NCBI GenBank assembly: GCA_944384655.1
Contig: CALWUF010000035.1
Coordinates: forward strand, 96,098-160,097
Reading direction: 5' to 3'
DNA: 64,000 nucleotides
Origin: an uncultured Butyricicoccus sp.
GTDB lineage: Bacteria > Bacillota > Clostridia > Oscillospirales > Butyricicoccaceae
A model generated the notes under the pieces. The model was not told the origin of the DNA. It saw nothing but the letters and a program-made list of their open reading frames with translations, and ran no database searches. Every line of letters starts with the position of its first letter. Position 1 is the first letter of the stretch. A program made the translations under genes and the position numbers. Below, piece after piece: positions 9,529 to 19,235 of this stretch.

Positions 9529-10953
9529 ATGGCACAAAATCGTTATAAAAGGTTGCTGTCGAATACGTTGATCTTTGCAATCGGTACCTTTTCCTCTAAA
9601 GTACTTGTGTTCTTCATGTTGCCGTATTATACAAATATCCTCACCACCGGTGAATACGGCACCGTGGATGCGCTCATCAATGTCGGACAGCTCATGATTC
9701 CAATCGCATCGGTCGGCATCAACAATGCCGTCATTCGATTTGGTCTGGAAAATGAATCGGATAAAAGAACAGTGTTCAGCAATGGTCTGTATACGATTCT
9801 GATCGGGTTTGCGGTGTTGGCGGCTGTTTCTCCTATTCTGCCGCAGTTGATGAATTTTATGTCGGGCTATACCATTGCGGTATTGGCATTTGTGCTTGCA
9901 TCCAGCTTGCGCACCCTGTGCATTCAGTTTGCACTCAGCCTCGGCTATAACAAAATGTATGCGGCCAACGGCATTGCAAATACACTGCTGAATATTACGC
10001 TGAATATCCTGCTGCTGCCACATTTCCGCATCATGGGATATATCCTGGCGAATATTATTTCCGATTTGCTCATGGGTCTGCTGTGCTTCTTTATGGCGAA
10101 GGAGTACCGTTATATGCGTTCGCCATGGAGCAAAAAATATGATCGCCCGCTTGCAAAGCGCATGCGTCAATATGCGTTGCCGCTTGTGCCGCAAACGGTC
10201 TGCCAGTGGATCATCAACATGTCTGACCGGTACATGATTATCTTTTTCATCAGCACGGAGGCGAATGGTCTGTATGCCGCTGCGAATAAAATCCCCAATG
10301 TCCTGCTGATCGTCGCCAATCTGTTTGCAGAGGCCTGGCAGATCTCGGCGGTTAAGGAAAGCAATCCCAAACAGCAGGTTGATTTTTTCAGCAAGGTGCT
10401 CGGCGCGTATTCTTCCATTGCTTTTATTGGCAGCTCCGGTTTAATTATGCTGTCCAAATTCATTATGACGTTCATGGTCGGCGAGGATTTCTTTATTTCA
10501 TGGCGTTTTGTTCCGATCCTGACTTTGGCAACGACGTTTGGTCTGTTGGCTACCTTCCTTGCAAGCGTGTATATGCTCAAGCTGCGCAGCAAAAATTCCA
10601 TGGTTACTACCGTCATCTGTGCGTTGGTCAACGTGACGCTCAATGCGATTCTGATTCCATTGCTCGGATCGATCGATCCGCTTTACGGTGCGCTCGGCGC
10701 AGGTATTGCGACATGCATCAGCTACTTTGTGCTGTTTCTCATTCGTGCATTCAACACGCAGCGTTATTTAAAAATCCGTTGGAATATCGGCAAAACAGTC
10801 ATCAGTGTGTTGATTCTGTTTGTGCAGGCGTTGTATATGTCGATTCAGGCGCCGCTTTGGATTGTGGTTGTTCCTGCGTTGTTCGTTTTGTTGTTTGTGA
10901 TCAATGCAAGGGAAATCCTGCTGTCTGTCAACAAGCTGCTGCGCCGCGGATAA
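9529..10953 (+). CDS. Polysaccharide flippase (MOP/PST superfamily)
   Basis: A 474-residue integral membrane protein with about 12-14 hydrophobic segments, resembling Wzx/PST-type lipid-linked oligosaccharide flippases of the MOP superfamily. Visible features are the N-terminal KRLLSNTLIFAIGTFSSKVL, the YYTNILTTGEYGTVDALIN stretch common in these proteins, and the central DRYMIIFFISTEANGLYAAA block. It has its own promoter and an AAGGAAG site. No glycosyltransferase or polymerase genes lie nearby, so it is an orphan and the transported glycan is unknown. Confidence 0.85.
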   Translation: MAQNRYKRLLSNTLIFAIGTFSSKVLVFFMLPYYTNILTTGEYGTVDALINVGQLMIPIASVGINNAVIRFGLENESDKRTVFSNGLYTILIGFAVLAAVSPILPQLMNFMSGYTIAVLAFVLASSLRTLCIQFALSLGYNKMYAANGIANTLLNITLNILLLPHFRIMGYILANIISDLLMGLLCFFMAKEYRYMRSPWSKKYDRPLAKRMRQYALPLVPQTVCQWIINMSDRYMIIFFISTEANGLYAAANKIPNVLLIVANLFAEAWQISAVKESNPKQQVDFFSKVLGAYSSIAFIGSSGLIMLSKFIMTFMVGEDFFISWRFVPILTLATTFGLLATFLASVYMLKLRSKNSMVTTVICALVNVTLNAILIPLLGSIDPLYGALGAGIATCISYFVLFLIRAFNTQRYLKIRWNIGKTVISVLILFVQALYMSIQAPLWIVVVPALFVLLFVINAREILLSVNKLLRRG

Positions 10954-10987
10954 TTTTCAAATTTATGTGCGAATGGCAAAGTTTTGC

Positions 10988-11016
10988 TTGCATATGCAGC
11001 GCTGGTGTGCTATACT
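10988..11016 (+). promoter_or_regulatory. Promoter of the rimP-nusA-infB operon
   Basis: TTGCAT (10988-10993) and TATACT (11011-11016) with a 17-bp spacer lie about 80 bp before rimP. Confidence 0.75.
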
Positions 11017-11045
11017 ATTCAATAGTGTAAGAATTTTCGATCCAA

Positions 11046-11072
11046 GGAGAGTGGGGAAACCCACTCTTTCTT
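11046..11072 (+). promoter_or_regulatory. Terminator-like leader hairpin before rimP (possible attenuator)
   Basis: AGAGTGGG (11048-11055) pairs with CCCACTCT (11060-11067) around a GAAA tetraloop, followed by a T-rich stretch. It lies between the promoter and rimP, so it should prematurely terminate some transcripts. In B. subtilis the nusA operon leader is reported to be autoregulated by NusA-dependent termination; the same role here is inference. Confidence 0.65.
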
Positions 11073-11096
11073 ATTGCTTTGGCTAGGGAGGTAAAA

Positions 11097-11561
11097 ATGA
11101 CGGCAAAAGAAGTCTGCAAGCGCGTCTGGGAACTCAGCGAACCGTTTGCGCGCGAGATGGGCGTGACTTTGTGGGATGTCACCTTTGAAAAAGAAGGCGG
11201 ACAGTATATGCTGACCATTACGATTGACCGCGATGGGCATACCGATATTGATGACTGCGAAAAACTGTCGCGCGCGGTGGACCCGCTGCTTGACGAAAAG
11301 GAATTTGCATCGCTCCCGCCGTATACGCTGTGCGTATCCTCGGCAGGTCTGACCCGCAGGCTCAAGCGCCCGGAGCATTTCGCCGCTTTCCTTGGCAGCG
11401 AAGTGGAAGTAAAATTCTATCGTCCCATCGACGGCAGTAAGCTTGCCGTAGGCATATTGCGAGCCTATGAAGACGGCTGTGTTACACTTGAGGCGGATGG
11501 CCGCGTGACAGTCTATGAGCCGAAGGATATCGCAGCGGTGCGCCTGTCTGTAACCATTTAA
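11097..11561 (+). CDS. rimP: Ribosome maturation factor RimP
   Basis: A 154-residue RimP, needed for 30S subunit maturation. The block GGQYMLTITIDRDGHTDIDD followed by CEKLSRAVDPLLD and VSSAGLTRRLKRPEHF is typical; the C-terminal SH3-like domain follows. The ATG at 11097 is preceded by GGGAGG at 11086-11091; an in-frame TTG at 11079 lies before that site and is rejected. First gene of the nusA-infB operon. Confidence 0.95.
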   Translation: MTAKEVCKRVWELSEPFAREMGVTLWDVTFEKEGGQYMLTITIDRDGHTDIDDCEKLSRAVDPLLDEKEFASLPPYTLCVSSAGLTRRLKRPEHFAAFLGSEVEVKFYRPIDGSKLAVGILRAYEDGCVTLEADGRVTVYEPKDIAAVRLSVTI

Positions 11562-11625
11562 TTTGTCCTCAATCGGGTATGGCGCTGTGCCATACCGCAC
11601 ACAATAAGGAGTGAATACCAAAAAC

Positions 11626-12732
11626 ATGAACGCAGAATTTTTTGCAGCTCTGGAACAGTTGGAAAAGGAAAAGGGGATTCCGGTAGATTACATGTTGGAT
11701 CGTGTCTGTCAGGCTCTGTTGACTGCATATAAAAAGGACAATGACGGTCTGAAATGCGACAATGTCTATGTCGAACCGGATATGGACGAAAAAACCATTC
11801 ATATGTATGTGGCCAAAGAGGTCGTCGATGAGGCGGAAGATCCGCTGACTGAAATTTCCCTTGAGGATGCAAAGAAGATCAGTCCGCGTGTGTCGCTGGG
11901 CGATACGGTGCGCGTCGATGTACAGACCCGTAAGTTCGGTCGCATCGCTGCACAGGCTGCCAAGCAGGTCATCATTCAGGGGATCCGCGAATCGGAACGC
12001 GGCATGGTATACAATGAATACAGCTCCCGTGAACATGAGATCCTGAGCGCCGTGGTCAGCCGTATTGATCCGCGCAATGGCAATATCATTTTGGAAATGA
12101 TCAGTGACGGCGAAAAGACAGAAGCTGTCCTGACACAGAATGAGCAGGTCCCGGGCGAGGATTTGCACGAAGGTCAGCGCATCAAGGTATTTGTTGTAGA
12201 AGTTCGCCGTGGCAGCCATGGTCCGCAGGTTTTGATTTCCCGTACACATCCGGGTTTGGTCAAGCGCTTGTTTGAGCTTGAGGTCCCGGAAATTCATGAT
12301 GGCATTGTTGAGATCAAATCCATCGCACGCGAGGCAGGTAATCGTACCAAGATCGCTGTCATGACGCATGATGAAAAGGTTGATCCGATTGGCGCCTGTG
12401 TCGGTCCGCGCGGTTCGCGTGTCGGCAGCATTGTCACGGAGCTGTCTGGTGAGAAGATCGATATCATCAAGTATTCCGAAGATACAGCGACGTTTGTCTC
12501 CGAGGCACTCAGCCCGGCGGACGTCATCAGCGCTGTGATGCTGCCGGATGGCAAGAGCTGCCGTGTCACTGTACCTGATGACCAGCTCTCACTTGCCATC
12601 GGAAAGGAAGGTCAAAATGCGCGGCTTGCTGCCAAACTGACCGGCTGTAAGATCGATATCGGTTCTGAAAGCGCAGCAAAACAGCAGGAAGCAGAGGAAG
12701 ATGACGACCTGATTGCAGACGACGAGGGCTGA
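11626..12732 (+). CDS. nusA: Transcription termination/antitermination factor NusA
   Basis: A 368-residue NusA: N-terminal RNA-polymerase-binding domain, S1 domain (about residues 135-200, around VSRIDPRNGNIILEM), and two KH domains marked by IGACVGPRGSRVGSIV and SLAIGKEGQNARLAAKLTG. An acidic tail follows. I chose the ATG at 11626 by alignment with the family N-terminus (LEQLEKEKGIP); its AAGGAG site at 11606-11611 is rather far (14 bp). An in-frame GTG at 11611 overlaps the site and is less likely. Confidence 0.95.
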   Translation: MNAEFFAALEQLEKEKGIPVDYMLDRVCQALLTAYKKDNDGLKCDNVYVEPDMDEKTIHMYVAKEVVDEAEDPLTEISLEDAKKISPRVSLGDTVRVDVQTRKFGRIAAQAAKQVIIQGIRESERGMVYNEYSSREHEILSAVVSRIDPRNGNIILEMISDGEKTEAVLTQNEQVPGEDLHEGQRIKVFVVEVRRGSHGPQVLISRTHPGLVKRLFELEVPEIHDGIVEIKSIAREAGNRTKIAVMTHDEKVDPIGACVGPRGSRVGSIVTELSGEKIDIIKYSEDTATFVSEALSPADVISAVMLPDGKSCRVTVPDDQLSLAIGKEGQNARLAAKLTGCKIDIGSESAAKQQEAEEDDDLIADDEG

Positions 12733-12748
12733 AAAGGAGGTCGGCACA

Positions 12749-13024
12749 GTGCAGAAAAAGAAAATTCCGATGCGTCAATGCGTCGGTTGCCGGGAAATGA
12801 AGCCCAAGCGTGAATTGCTGCGTGTGGTTCGCTCCCCGCAGGGAGAAATTGCCCTGGATTTCCGCGGCAAGAATCCTGGACGCGGCGCATATGTCTGTTC
12901 GGATGCCGCTTGTTTGGCACGTGCAAAAAAAAGCCGTGCATTGGAACGCGCGTTTGGCGTGCCTGTGCCGGATGAGGTGTACGATCAGTTGTCCCAGCAA
13001 TTGGAGGAACATGCCGATGGATGA
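12749..13024 (+). CDS. ylxR: YlxR/RnpM family RNA-binding protein
   Basis: A 91-residue protein of the YlxR (DUF448) family, found between nusA and infB in Firmicutes; in B. subtilis it is reported to bind and modulate RNase P. The blocks RQCVGCREMKPKRELLRVV and GRGAYVCSDAACL are diagnostic. The start is GTG at 12749, 8 bp after AAGGAGG; the open frame upstream overlaps nusA and lacks similarity. It overlaps the next gene by 8 bp. Confidence 0.9.
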   Translation: MQKKKIPMRQCVGCREMKPKRELLRVVRSPQGEIALDFRGKNPGRGAYVCSDAACLARAKKSRALERAFGVPVPDEVYDQLSQQLEEHADG

Positions 13025-13481
13025 TGTGCTTTGTTTGCTGGGGTTGTGCCTGCGGGCGGGGAAGCTGGTGTACGGCGATGACGCAGTGGCGGATGCTGTC
13101 GCCACAGGGGAGGCTCGATTGCTTGTGCTCGCCGCTGATGCAGGGGTAACGATCAGCCGCCGTGCCGCCCGCCATACGGAAATGAAGGGCATACCGGTCA
13201 TCCGTATCACGGAGGATGCAGCGCAAATGGGCTGGGCGATCGGTCGCAGACCCGTTGCGATCTGTTGCATCACAGATATTGGATTTGCCGCCTCCGCTGC
13301 ACAAAAAGCGGCGCAAACAGACGCGCAATATGCTGCGCTTGCACAGCAACTGAGTGAAAAAAAGAAGCATATCCAATCCCGACGCCATACAAAAAAGACG
13401 CGAAAAAAATCCGCTGGCACAAAGCCCGCCGGCGGTGTGAATCAGTCAACCCATACGAAACGTGGAGGTGAACGCGCATGA
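13017..13481 (+). CDS. L7Ae/L30e-family RNA-binding protein (YlxQ-like)
   Basis: A 154-residue protein with an L7Ae/L30e-type domain over the first 95 residues: [20 protein letters not shown] and [14 protein letters not shown] are the signatures. This family usually binds kink-turn RNA. The C-terminal 60 residues are lysine/arginine-rich and look disordered. I chose ATG 13017 because GGAGG at 13003-13007 gives 9-bp spacing; an ATG at 13011 would be too close. It overlaps ylxR and infB (ATGA), typical of this operon. Confidence 0.85.
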   Translation: MDDVLCLLGLCLRAGKLVYGDDAVADAVATGEARLLVLAADAGVTISRRAARHTEMKGIPVIRITEDAAQMGWAIGRRPVAICCITDIGFAASAAQKAAQTDAQYAALAQQLSEKKKHIQSRRHTKKTRKKSAGTKPAGGVNQSTHTKRGGERA

Positions 13482-15961
13482 GTATTGACAATAAATACCG
13501 TGTACATGAAGTAGCCAAAGATTTTGGCGCGAGCACAAAGGAAATCACCGATGTGCTCACAGAATACTCCCAGACCCCGAAAAACCATATGCAGGTTCTG
13601 GAACAGCAGGAACTGAATCTGATATTTGATTATATGACCAAACACCATCCGGTGGACAATATGGAAGAGGTCCTGAGTAAGCAGGCTGCAGAGCGAAAGG
13701 CGCCGACAACGCAGATTGTCCGTCAGCAGCCGGCAAAAAAGACCGCCAAGGGTGAGAGCAAAAAAGCCGAGACAAAGAAAGCTGAATCGCAAAAGAAGGT
13801 TGCAGCACAGCCCGCAAAGGAAGCGGAAAAGCAGACGGCTGCGGATCGGAAAAAGCGCGACAACAAAAAGCGCCATCAGCCGGCGAAGCCGCATGAGCAG
13901 CGTCAGATCCTGCGTCCGCAGGGTTCAAATGAGGAAGCGACTTCTACCGTCACAACGGATGAGAACAAGCAGCAGGGCAAGGGCAAACAGATTCATCGCA
14001 TCGATACGCGCGGCAGCGGGAATGTCAACCTGGCACGCTATGATGAGCGCATTGACGCGCTTGTACCGCAAAAAGCCGACCGCATGAAGCAAGGCAAACA
14101 AAAGATTACCCGCAAGGCGGATTCCCGCAAACAGTTCTCCAGCAAGCGCCGGCAGGAAGAGCAGGAGAAGTTTAAACGCTTACAACGCCAACAGCAGCAA
14201 ATCAAAAAAGTCCAGCTCAAGGTGATGATCCCGGATGAGATCAATGTAGGTGAATTGGCATCCCGTCTGAAGCGCACCGCGGCGGATGTCATCAAGGAGC
14301 TGCTCAAGCTGGGTGTCATGGCGAATATTTCTCAGACCATCGATTTCGACACGGCGGCCATCGTTGCAGAGGAGATGGGGGCAAAGGTTGAGAAAGAAGT
14401 CTTTGTCACGATTGAGGAAAAGCTGTTTGATGAAAGCGAGGACAAGGAAGAGAATCTGGAGCCGAGAAGCCCGGTTGTCGTTGTTATGGGACACGTAGAC
14501 CACGGCAAGACCTCTCTGCTTGACTCCATCCGTAAGACCGATGTCGCAGCCGGTGAAGCAGGCGGCATTACGCAGCACATCGGCGCATATCGCGTCAAGG
14601 TTGACGGGCGTCCGATCACCTTCCTGGATACGCCGGGTCATGCTGCATTTACGTCCATGCGTGCCCGCGGCGCACAGGTCACGGATATTGCGATTTTGGT
14701 TGTCGCAGCGGATGACGGCATCATGCCGCAGACCATCGAGGCAATTAACCATGCCAAGGCGGCGGGCATTCCGATCATCGTTGCTGTCAACAAGATTGAT
14801 AAGGAAAATGCAGATCCTGACCGCGTACTCCAGCAGTTGACCGAGTATGAACTGGTTCCGGAAGACTGGGGCGGTGATACCATTGTCTGCAAAATTTCCG
14901 CCAAGTATGGCAAGGGCATCGACAATCTGTTGGAAATGGTTCTGCTGACTGCGGATATGCAGGAGCTGCGTGCAAATGCAAACCGTCAGGCAAAGGGTAC
15001 GGTCATTGAGGCCAAACTGGACCGCGGTCGCGGTCCGGTTGCAACCGTTCTCGTGCAGAATGGTACATTGCATGCCGGGGATACAGTCATTGCGGGTAAG
15101 GCAGTCGGTCGTGTCCGTGTCATGACTGACGAGCGTGGACGCAAACTCGAACATGCAGGTCCATCTGTACCGGTTGAAATCATTGGTCTTGGCGAAGTGC
15201 CGGATGCGGGCGATGTCTTCTATGCCGTTGATGACGAGCGCATGGCGCGTGAATTGGTCGAGCAGCGCAAAGAAAAGGAAAAAGAAGAACGAAACAAGGT
15301 CATGCAGAAGGTCACGCTGGAGAACTTGTTCGATACGATTCAGCAGGGCAATATGAAGGAATTGAACATCATTATCAAAGCGGATGTTCAGGGTTCTGTG
15401 GAAGCGGTCCGTTCTTCGCTGCTCAAGCTGTCCAATGACGAAGTGCGCGTGAATGTCATCCATGGCGCCGTCGGCGCAATCAATGAGTCAGACGTCATGC
15501 TGGCAGCGGCATCCAATGCGATTATTGTCGGATTTAATGTCCGTCCGGATCGCATTGCACAGGATTCCGCTCACCAACAGGATGTTGAAGTTCGCACCTA
15601 TCGCGTCATCTACGACTGCATCGAAGAGATGGAGCAGGCGATGAAGGGTATGCTTGATCCGAAGTTTAAGGAAGTTGTGGTCGGTCATGCCGAGATACGT
15701 CAGACCTTCAAGGTTTCCGGCGTGGGCACGATTGCAGGCGCATATGTCCTGGATGGTAAAATTGTCCGTTCCTGTGAGGTGCGTATTGTCCGCGATGGCA
15801 TTGTCATTCATGAAGGTCACCTGAATTCACTCAAGCGCTTTAAGGACGATGTCAAGGAAGTTGCACATGGCTTTGAATGCGGCATGGGTATTGAAAATTA
15901 CAATGATCTCAAAGAAGGCGACGTCATTGAATCGTTCGTCATGGAACAGATCAAACAGTAA
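13478..15961 (+). CDS. infB: Translation initiation factor IF-2
   Basis: An 827-residue IF-2, the GTPase that brings initiator tRNA to the ribosome. The N-terminus has an IF2_N motif ([19 protein letters not shown]), followed by a long Lys/Glu/Gln-rich linker (about residues 70-250) and a second IF2_N unit. The G domain begins near residue 330 with [19 protein letters not shown], then DTPGHAAF and [10 protein letters not shown]; domains II-IV follow. It overlaps the preceding gene by 4 bp and is followed by a terminator-like stem-loop before rbfA. Confidence 0.98.
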   Translation: MSIDNKYRVHEVAKDFGASTKEITDVLTEYSQTPKNHMQVLEQQELNLIFDYMTKHHPVDNMEEVLSKQAAERKAPTTQIVRQQPAKKTAKGESKKAETKKAESQKKVAAQPAKEAEKQTAADRKKRDNKKRHQPAKPHEQRQILRPQGSNEEATSTVTTDENKQQGKGKQIHRIDTRGSGNVNLARYDERIDALVPQKADRMKQGKQKITRKADSRKQFSSKRRQEEQEKFKRLQRQQQQIKKVQLKVMIPDEINVGELASRLKRTAADVIKELLKLGVMANISQTIDFDTAAIVAEEMGAKVEKEVFVTIEEKLFDESEDKEENLEPRSPVVVVMGHVDHGKTSLLDSIRKTDVAAGEAGGITQHIGAYRVKVDGRPITFLDTPGHAAFTSMRARGAQVTDIAILVVAADDGIMPQTIEAINHAKAAGIPIIVAVNKIDKENADPDRVLQQLTEYELVPEDWGGDTIVCKISAKYGKGIDNLLEMVLLTADMQELRANANRQAKGTVIEAKLDRGRGPVATVLVQNGTLHAGDTVIAGKAVGRVRVMTDERGRKLEHAGPSVPVEIIGLGEVPDAGDVFYAVDDERMARELVEQRKEKEKEERNKVMQKVTLENLFDTIQQGNMKELNIIIKADVQGSVEAVRSSLLKLSNDEVRVNVIHGAVGAINESDVMLAAASNAIIVGFNVRPDRIAQDSAHQQDVEVRTYRVIYDCIEEMEQAMKGMLDPKFKEVVVGHAEIRQTFKVSGVGTIAGAYVLDGKIVRSCEVRIVRDGIVIHEGHLNSLKRFKDDVKEVAHGFECGMGIENYNDLKEGDVIESFVMEQIKQ

Positions 15962-15968
15962 GCAATCT

Positions 15969-16019
15969 AAAACCGCGGGTGGGGTATGCCGCATGTCGCC
16001 GCCCGCCTGCGGTTTTTTT
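15969..16019 (+). terminator. Terminator-like stem-loop inside the operon, infB-rbfA gap
   Basis: AAACCGCGGGTGGGG pairs with CCCGCCTGCGGTTT (one mismatch, one G-U) and is followed by seven Ts. It would be called a strong terminator. As rbfA has no obvious promoter, it may act as a partial terminator lowering downstream expression. Confidence 0.75.
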
Positions 16020-16042
16020 GATTCAAAAAAGGAGAAGAATCT

Positions 16043-16396
16043 ATGTCTCAGAGGAGTGAACGCATCAGCGAAGAATTCCAGAAAGCATTGTCTGAATGCA
16101 TCCGCACGCTCAAGGATCCACGTGTTCATGAGGCAATGGTCTCTGTTACCCGCTGTGAGGTAACCGGCGATCTGCGCTATGCCAAGGCATTTATCAGCAT
16201 ATACGGTTCCGATCAGCAGAAAAAGGATGTCATGCGTGGCTTGAAGTCGGCATCTGGTTTTTTGCGCCGCAATGTGGCGGCGAAAATTCGCTTGCGCTAT
16301 GCGCCGGAGATTTTGTTCCTGTTGGACGAATCAATTACGCATGGCGCCCATATCAATGCCGTCCTGCATGAGCTGGAGGAGGAGGGGAAGCTGTGA
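16043..16396 (+). CDS. rbfA: 30S ribosome-binding factor RbfA
   Basis: A 117-residue RbfA, a late 30S maturation factor of the KH-fold type. It has RSERISEEFQKALSECI, the LKDPRVHEAMVSVTRCEVT block and the C-terminal LRYAPEILFLLDESITHGAHI, all typical. GGAGAAG precedes the ATG. Its stop overlaps the GTG start of nrnA by 4 bp (GTGA), so the two are translationally coupled. Confidence 0.96.
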   Translation: MSQRSERISEEFQKALSECIRTLKDPRVHEAMVSVTRCEVTGDLRYAKAFISIYGSDQQKKDVMRGLKSASGFLRRNVAAKIRLRYAPEILFLLDESITHGAHINAVLHELEEEGKL

Positions 16397-17355
16397 TTGG
16401 AACAGTATCCCGTGCCGCCGAAGTCTTGAAAGCGGCAGATCATATCATTATTTTGACGCATCGCCGTCCGGATGGCGATACAGCCGGGTGTGCAGGGGCA
16501 TTGTGTCTTGCATTGCGCAAGCTGGGTAAAAAAGCGTTTGTTGCACCCAACAGTGAGATTACAAAACGATATGCCAGGTTGATTGTGCCATATGCGCCAT
16601 ATGACGGCTTTGAGCCGAAATTTGTCGTATCGGTGGATTGTGCCGATGAGGGTATGATCCCGGAAGAAATGAAACAGTATGCACACCACGTCGATCTCGT
16701 CATCGATCATCACCGTTCAAACGAAGGCTTTGGCACGCATAATCTTGTCATCGGACATTGTGCGGCATGTGCAGAGATCGTCTGCGCTGTGATTGAAGAG
16801 ATGGGGATTTCGCTCGACCGCAACATTGCGGAAGGTATTTATATCGGTGCATCGACGGATACCGGCTGTTTTAAATTTTCCAATACAACAGCGAACACAC
16901 ACCTGGTTGCTGCAAAATGCCTGGCGGCAGGTGTAGATGGCGGAGAAATCAACCGTGCACTGTTCGAGACCAAATCGCGTGCACGCTATCAAATTGAGGG
17001 CATGCTGTTTTCCGGTATGCGCTTTTACCATGATGGAAAGATTGCCGTTGCACTGATTACGCGGGAGGCAAAGCAGAAAACGGGTGCGGATTGGGACGAC
17101 CTCGATGCCATTGCAGGCATCCCGCGCCAGATTGAGGGCGTGGAAGTCGGTCTGACGCTGACCGAACTGGACAACGGTGATACAAAGGTATCTGTCCGCA
17201 CGACAAAGGAAGTGGATGCATCTGCCATCTGCACACTGGTTGGCGGGGGCGGTCATCTCCGCGCGGCGGGTGCGACATTGCATTGTGATTCGGAAGAGAC
17301 CATTCGCCGTATGCTTGCGGCGACAGAAAGGGTGTATGCGGGTGAAACGGCGTGA
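16393..17355 (+). CDS. nrnA: DHH-family oligoribonuclease/pAp phosphatase (NrnA-like)
   Basis: A 320-residue DHH/DHHA1 phosphoesterase resembling B. subtilis NrnA, which degrades short RNAs and removes phosphate from 3'-phosphoadenosine 5'-phosphate. Metal-ligand motifs are visible: LTHRRPDGDTAGC, VSVDCADEG, DLVIDHHRSNEGFG and GASTDTGCFKFSNTT; the C-terminal DHHA1 domain has GGGGHLRAAG. GTG start inside the rbfA stop. This gene sits between rbfA and truB in many Firmicutes. Confidence 0.92.
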   Translation: MIGTVSRAAEVLKAADHIIILTHRRPDGDTAGCAGALCLALRKLGKKAFVAPNSEITKRYARLIVPYAPYDGFEPKFVVSVDCADEGMIPEEMKQYAHHVDLVIDHHRSNEGFGTHNLVIGHCAACAEIVCAVIEEMGISLDRNIAEGIYIGASTDTGCFKFSNTTANTHLVAAKCLAAGVDGGEINRALFETKSRARYQIEGMLFSGMRFYHDGKIAVALITREAKQKTGADWDDLDAIAGIPRQIEGVEVGLTLTELDNGDTKVSVRTTKEVDASAICTLVGGGGHLRAAGATLHCDSEETIRRMLAATERVYAGETA

Positions 17356-18265
17356 ATCGCGCTACAATGGCGTGTTAATTGTCAATAAGCCGCAGGATTT
17401 TACGTCCTTTGATGTTGTTGCCAAATTGCGCGGCGTCCTGCATGAACGCCGCATCGGGCATGGCGGTACGCTTGACCCGATGGCAACCGGTGTATTGCCG
17501 GTATTTGTCGGCGGCGCAACCAAAGCCGCAGATATGGCGGCGGCACAGGCAAAGGAATATATTGCAGATTTTGCGCTGGGATATGCGACGGATACGCAGG
17601 ACAGCACAGGGACACAGACCCTGTATTCCGACAAACGCGCGGTCTGGTCCGAGGTACAGGCGGCAGTGGACGCCATGCGCGGCGAACAGATGCAGGTGCC
17701 GCCGATGTATTCAGCAGTCAAGGTGGGCGGCAAGCGGTTGTATGACCTGGCACGGAAAGGCGTGGAAGTGGAACGCACACCGCGCCCCATCACAGTCCAT
17801 CAGGCGGAATTGTTGTCGTTTGACGAACAGGCACAGGTTGGACAATTGCGCGTTGTGTGTTCCAAGGGCACCTATGTGCGCACGCTGATCCATGATCTCG
17901 GTCAGGGGTTGGGGACATATGCCGTGATGTGTGCATTGCAGCGCACGGCGTCCGGACAATATACGTTGGAACAAAGCCATACGCTGGATGAGATTCAGCG
18001 CGCCGCGGATGCCGGCGCATTGGAACCGTTGATGTTGCCGACCGACAGTTTGTTTGCGGCATATCCGGCGGTGCGCATGGACGATTACGGATATGAACGC
18101 GCACAGAACGGTGCGTTTATTACGCCGCAGCATGTTGCAGATATGCCGATGCAGGCAGGGACACTGTGCCGTGTATATTATCGCGGGGATTTCTGGATGC
18201 TCGGTCGCGTGGATGTGCTTGACCGCGGCGGTCTCGCATTGTTTTATGAAAAAAGATTCCGGTGA
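17342..18265 (+). CDS. truB: tRNA pseudouridine(55) synthase TruB
   Basis: About 307 residues; makes pseudouridine 55 in the T-loop of tRNAs. The catalytic block is GHGGTLDPMATGVLPVFVGG (Asp in GGTLDP), with NGVLIVNKPQDFTSFDVV at the N-terminus and VVCSKGTYVRTLIHDLGQGL later. The start is uncertain: GTG 17342 has AGGG-like spacing of about 10 bp, while ATG 17336 gives two more residues. It overlaps nrnA by 14 bp. The C-terminal PUA-like part is short. Confidence 0.93.
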   Translation: MKRRESRYNGVLIVNKPQDFTSFDVVAKLRGVLHERRIGHGGTLDPMATGVLPVFVGGATKAADMAAAQAKEYIADFALGYATDTQDSTGTQTLYSDKRAVWSEVQAAVDAMRGEQMQVPPMYSAVKVGGKRLYDLARKGVEVERTPRPITVHQAELLSFDEQAQVGQLRVVCSKGTYVRTLIHDLGQGLGTYAVMCALQRTASGQYTLEQSHTLDEIQRAADAGALEPLMLPTDSLFAAYPAVRMDDYGYERAQNGAFITPQHVADMPMQAGTLCRVYYRGDFWMLGRVDVLDRGGLALFYEKRFR

Positions 18266-18303
18266 TGCCTGCGCAGAGCCGGGGGGAAGAGGATCAACCA
18301 ATC

Positions 18304-19215
18304 ATGATAGAGAAAGATGCAAAGCGCGCCATTGCGCTGGGATATTTTGACGGTGTGCACTGTGGGCACCAGGCGTTGATGCGTCTCGCTGTGCAGCGGG
18401 CGCAGGAAACTGGTGCAATTTCCTCGGTATTTACGTTCGATGTGCATCCGGATACCGTGATTACCGGACAATCTGTGCCGCTTATCACATCGGAGGCACG
18501 CCGCAGGGATGAGATCCGTGAACTGGGCGGTGTAGACGAAGTCATCTTTGCCCATTTTGATACGGAGATGCGCAACATGGATTGGCGCAGTTTTGTCCAT
18601 GATGTATTGGTCGGGCAATTTCATGCGTGCTGGATCATTACGGGCGAAAACAATCGGTTTGGATATCGCGGAAAAGGCACGCCGGAGCGTCTGCGGGAGG
18701 AATGCGCGCGCCTGGGCATCGGCTGCGACATTGTGGATAGTGTGAAGATTGATCATATCGTTGTCAGTTCAACCTATATCCGCCAACAGATTGCGGCGGG
18801 CAATTTGGAACGCGCTGCACAATTCCTCGGTCATCCATATACCATTGCGGGCGCTGTTCAGCATGGTCGCCGTGTCGGGCGCACCCTTGGCTTCCGCACG
18901 GTCAACCTGATGTTGCCAAAGGAGATGCAGGCGCCGCCGTTTGGCGTATATGTCTCGCGTGTGATTGCAGGCGGACAGTCTCATATGGCTGTGACCAATA
19001 TCGGCGTACATCCGACCTTCGGAGAAGGGGAGGCTGCGTGTGTTGAGCCGCACATTCTGGACTTTGACGGCGATCTATATGGGACGTTCATTCAAGTGCA
19101 GTTGCTGCATTTTTTGCGCCCGGAACGCAGGTTTGATGACAGTGAACAGCTCAAAGCTGCGATTTCACAAGACATTGCACAAACTCGAACATGGTTTGAA
19201 ATTACCGAAAAATGA
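18304..19215 (+). CDS. ribF: Bifunctional riboflavin kinase/FMN adenylyltransferase
   Basis: A 303-residue RibF that makes FMN and FAD from riboflavin. The N-terminal adenylyltransferase half has ALGYFDGVHCGHQALM and SSTYIRQQI; the C-terminal flavokinase half has GRRVGRTLGF and the VEPHILDFDGDLYGTF block. The usual flavokinase PTAN motif reads RTVN, keeping Thr and Asn only. I chose ATG 18304 because the family N-terminus is short and an AGAGG lies 11 bp upstream; GTG 18262 and ATG 18265 are possible alternatives at the truB stop. Last gene of the operon. Confidence 0.9.
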   Translation: MIEKDAKRAIALGYFDGVHCGHQALMRLAVQRAQETGAISSVFTFDVHPDTVITGQSVPLITSEARRRDEIRELGGVDEVIFAHFDTEMRNMDWRSFVHDVLVGQFHACWIITGENNRFGYRGKGTPERLREECARLGIGCDIVDSVKIDHIVVSSTYIRQQIAAGNLERAAQFLGHPYTIAGAVQHGRRVGRTLGFRTVNLMLPKEMQAPPFGVYVSRVIAGGQSHMAVTNIGVHPTFGEGEAACVEPHILDFDGDLYGTFIQVQLLHFLRPERRFDDSEQLKAAISQDIAQTRTWFEITEK

Positions 19216-19235
19216 CACAAATGATATCGCAATAG

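Noticed and set aside
14180..15463. A 427-codon minus-strand open frame
   Set aside because: It is antisense to the GTPase domain of infB, with shadow-type composition.
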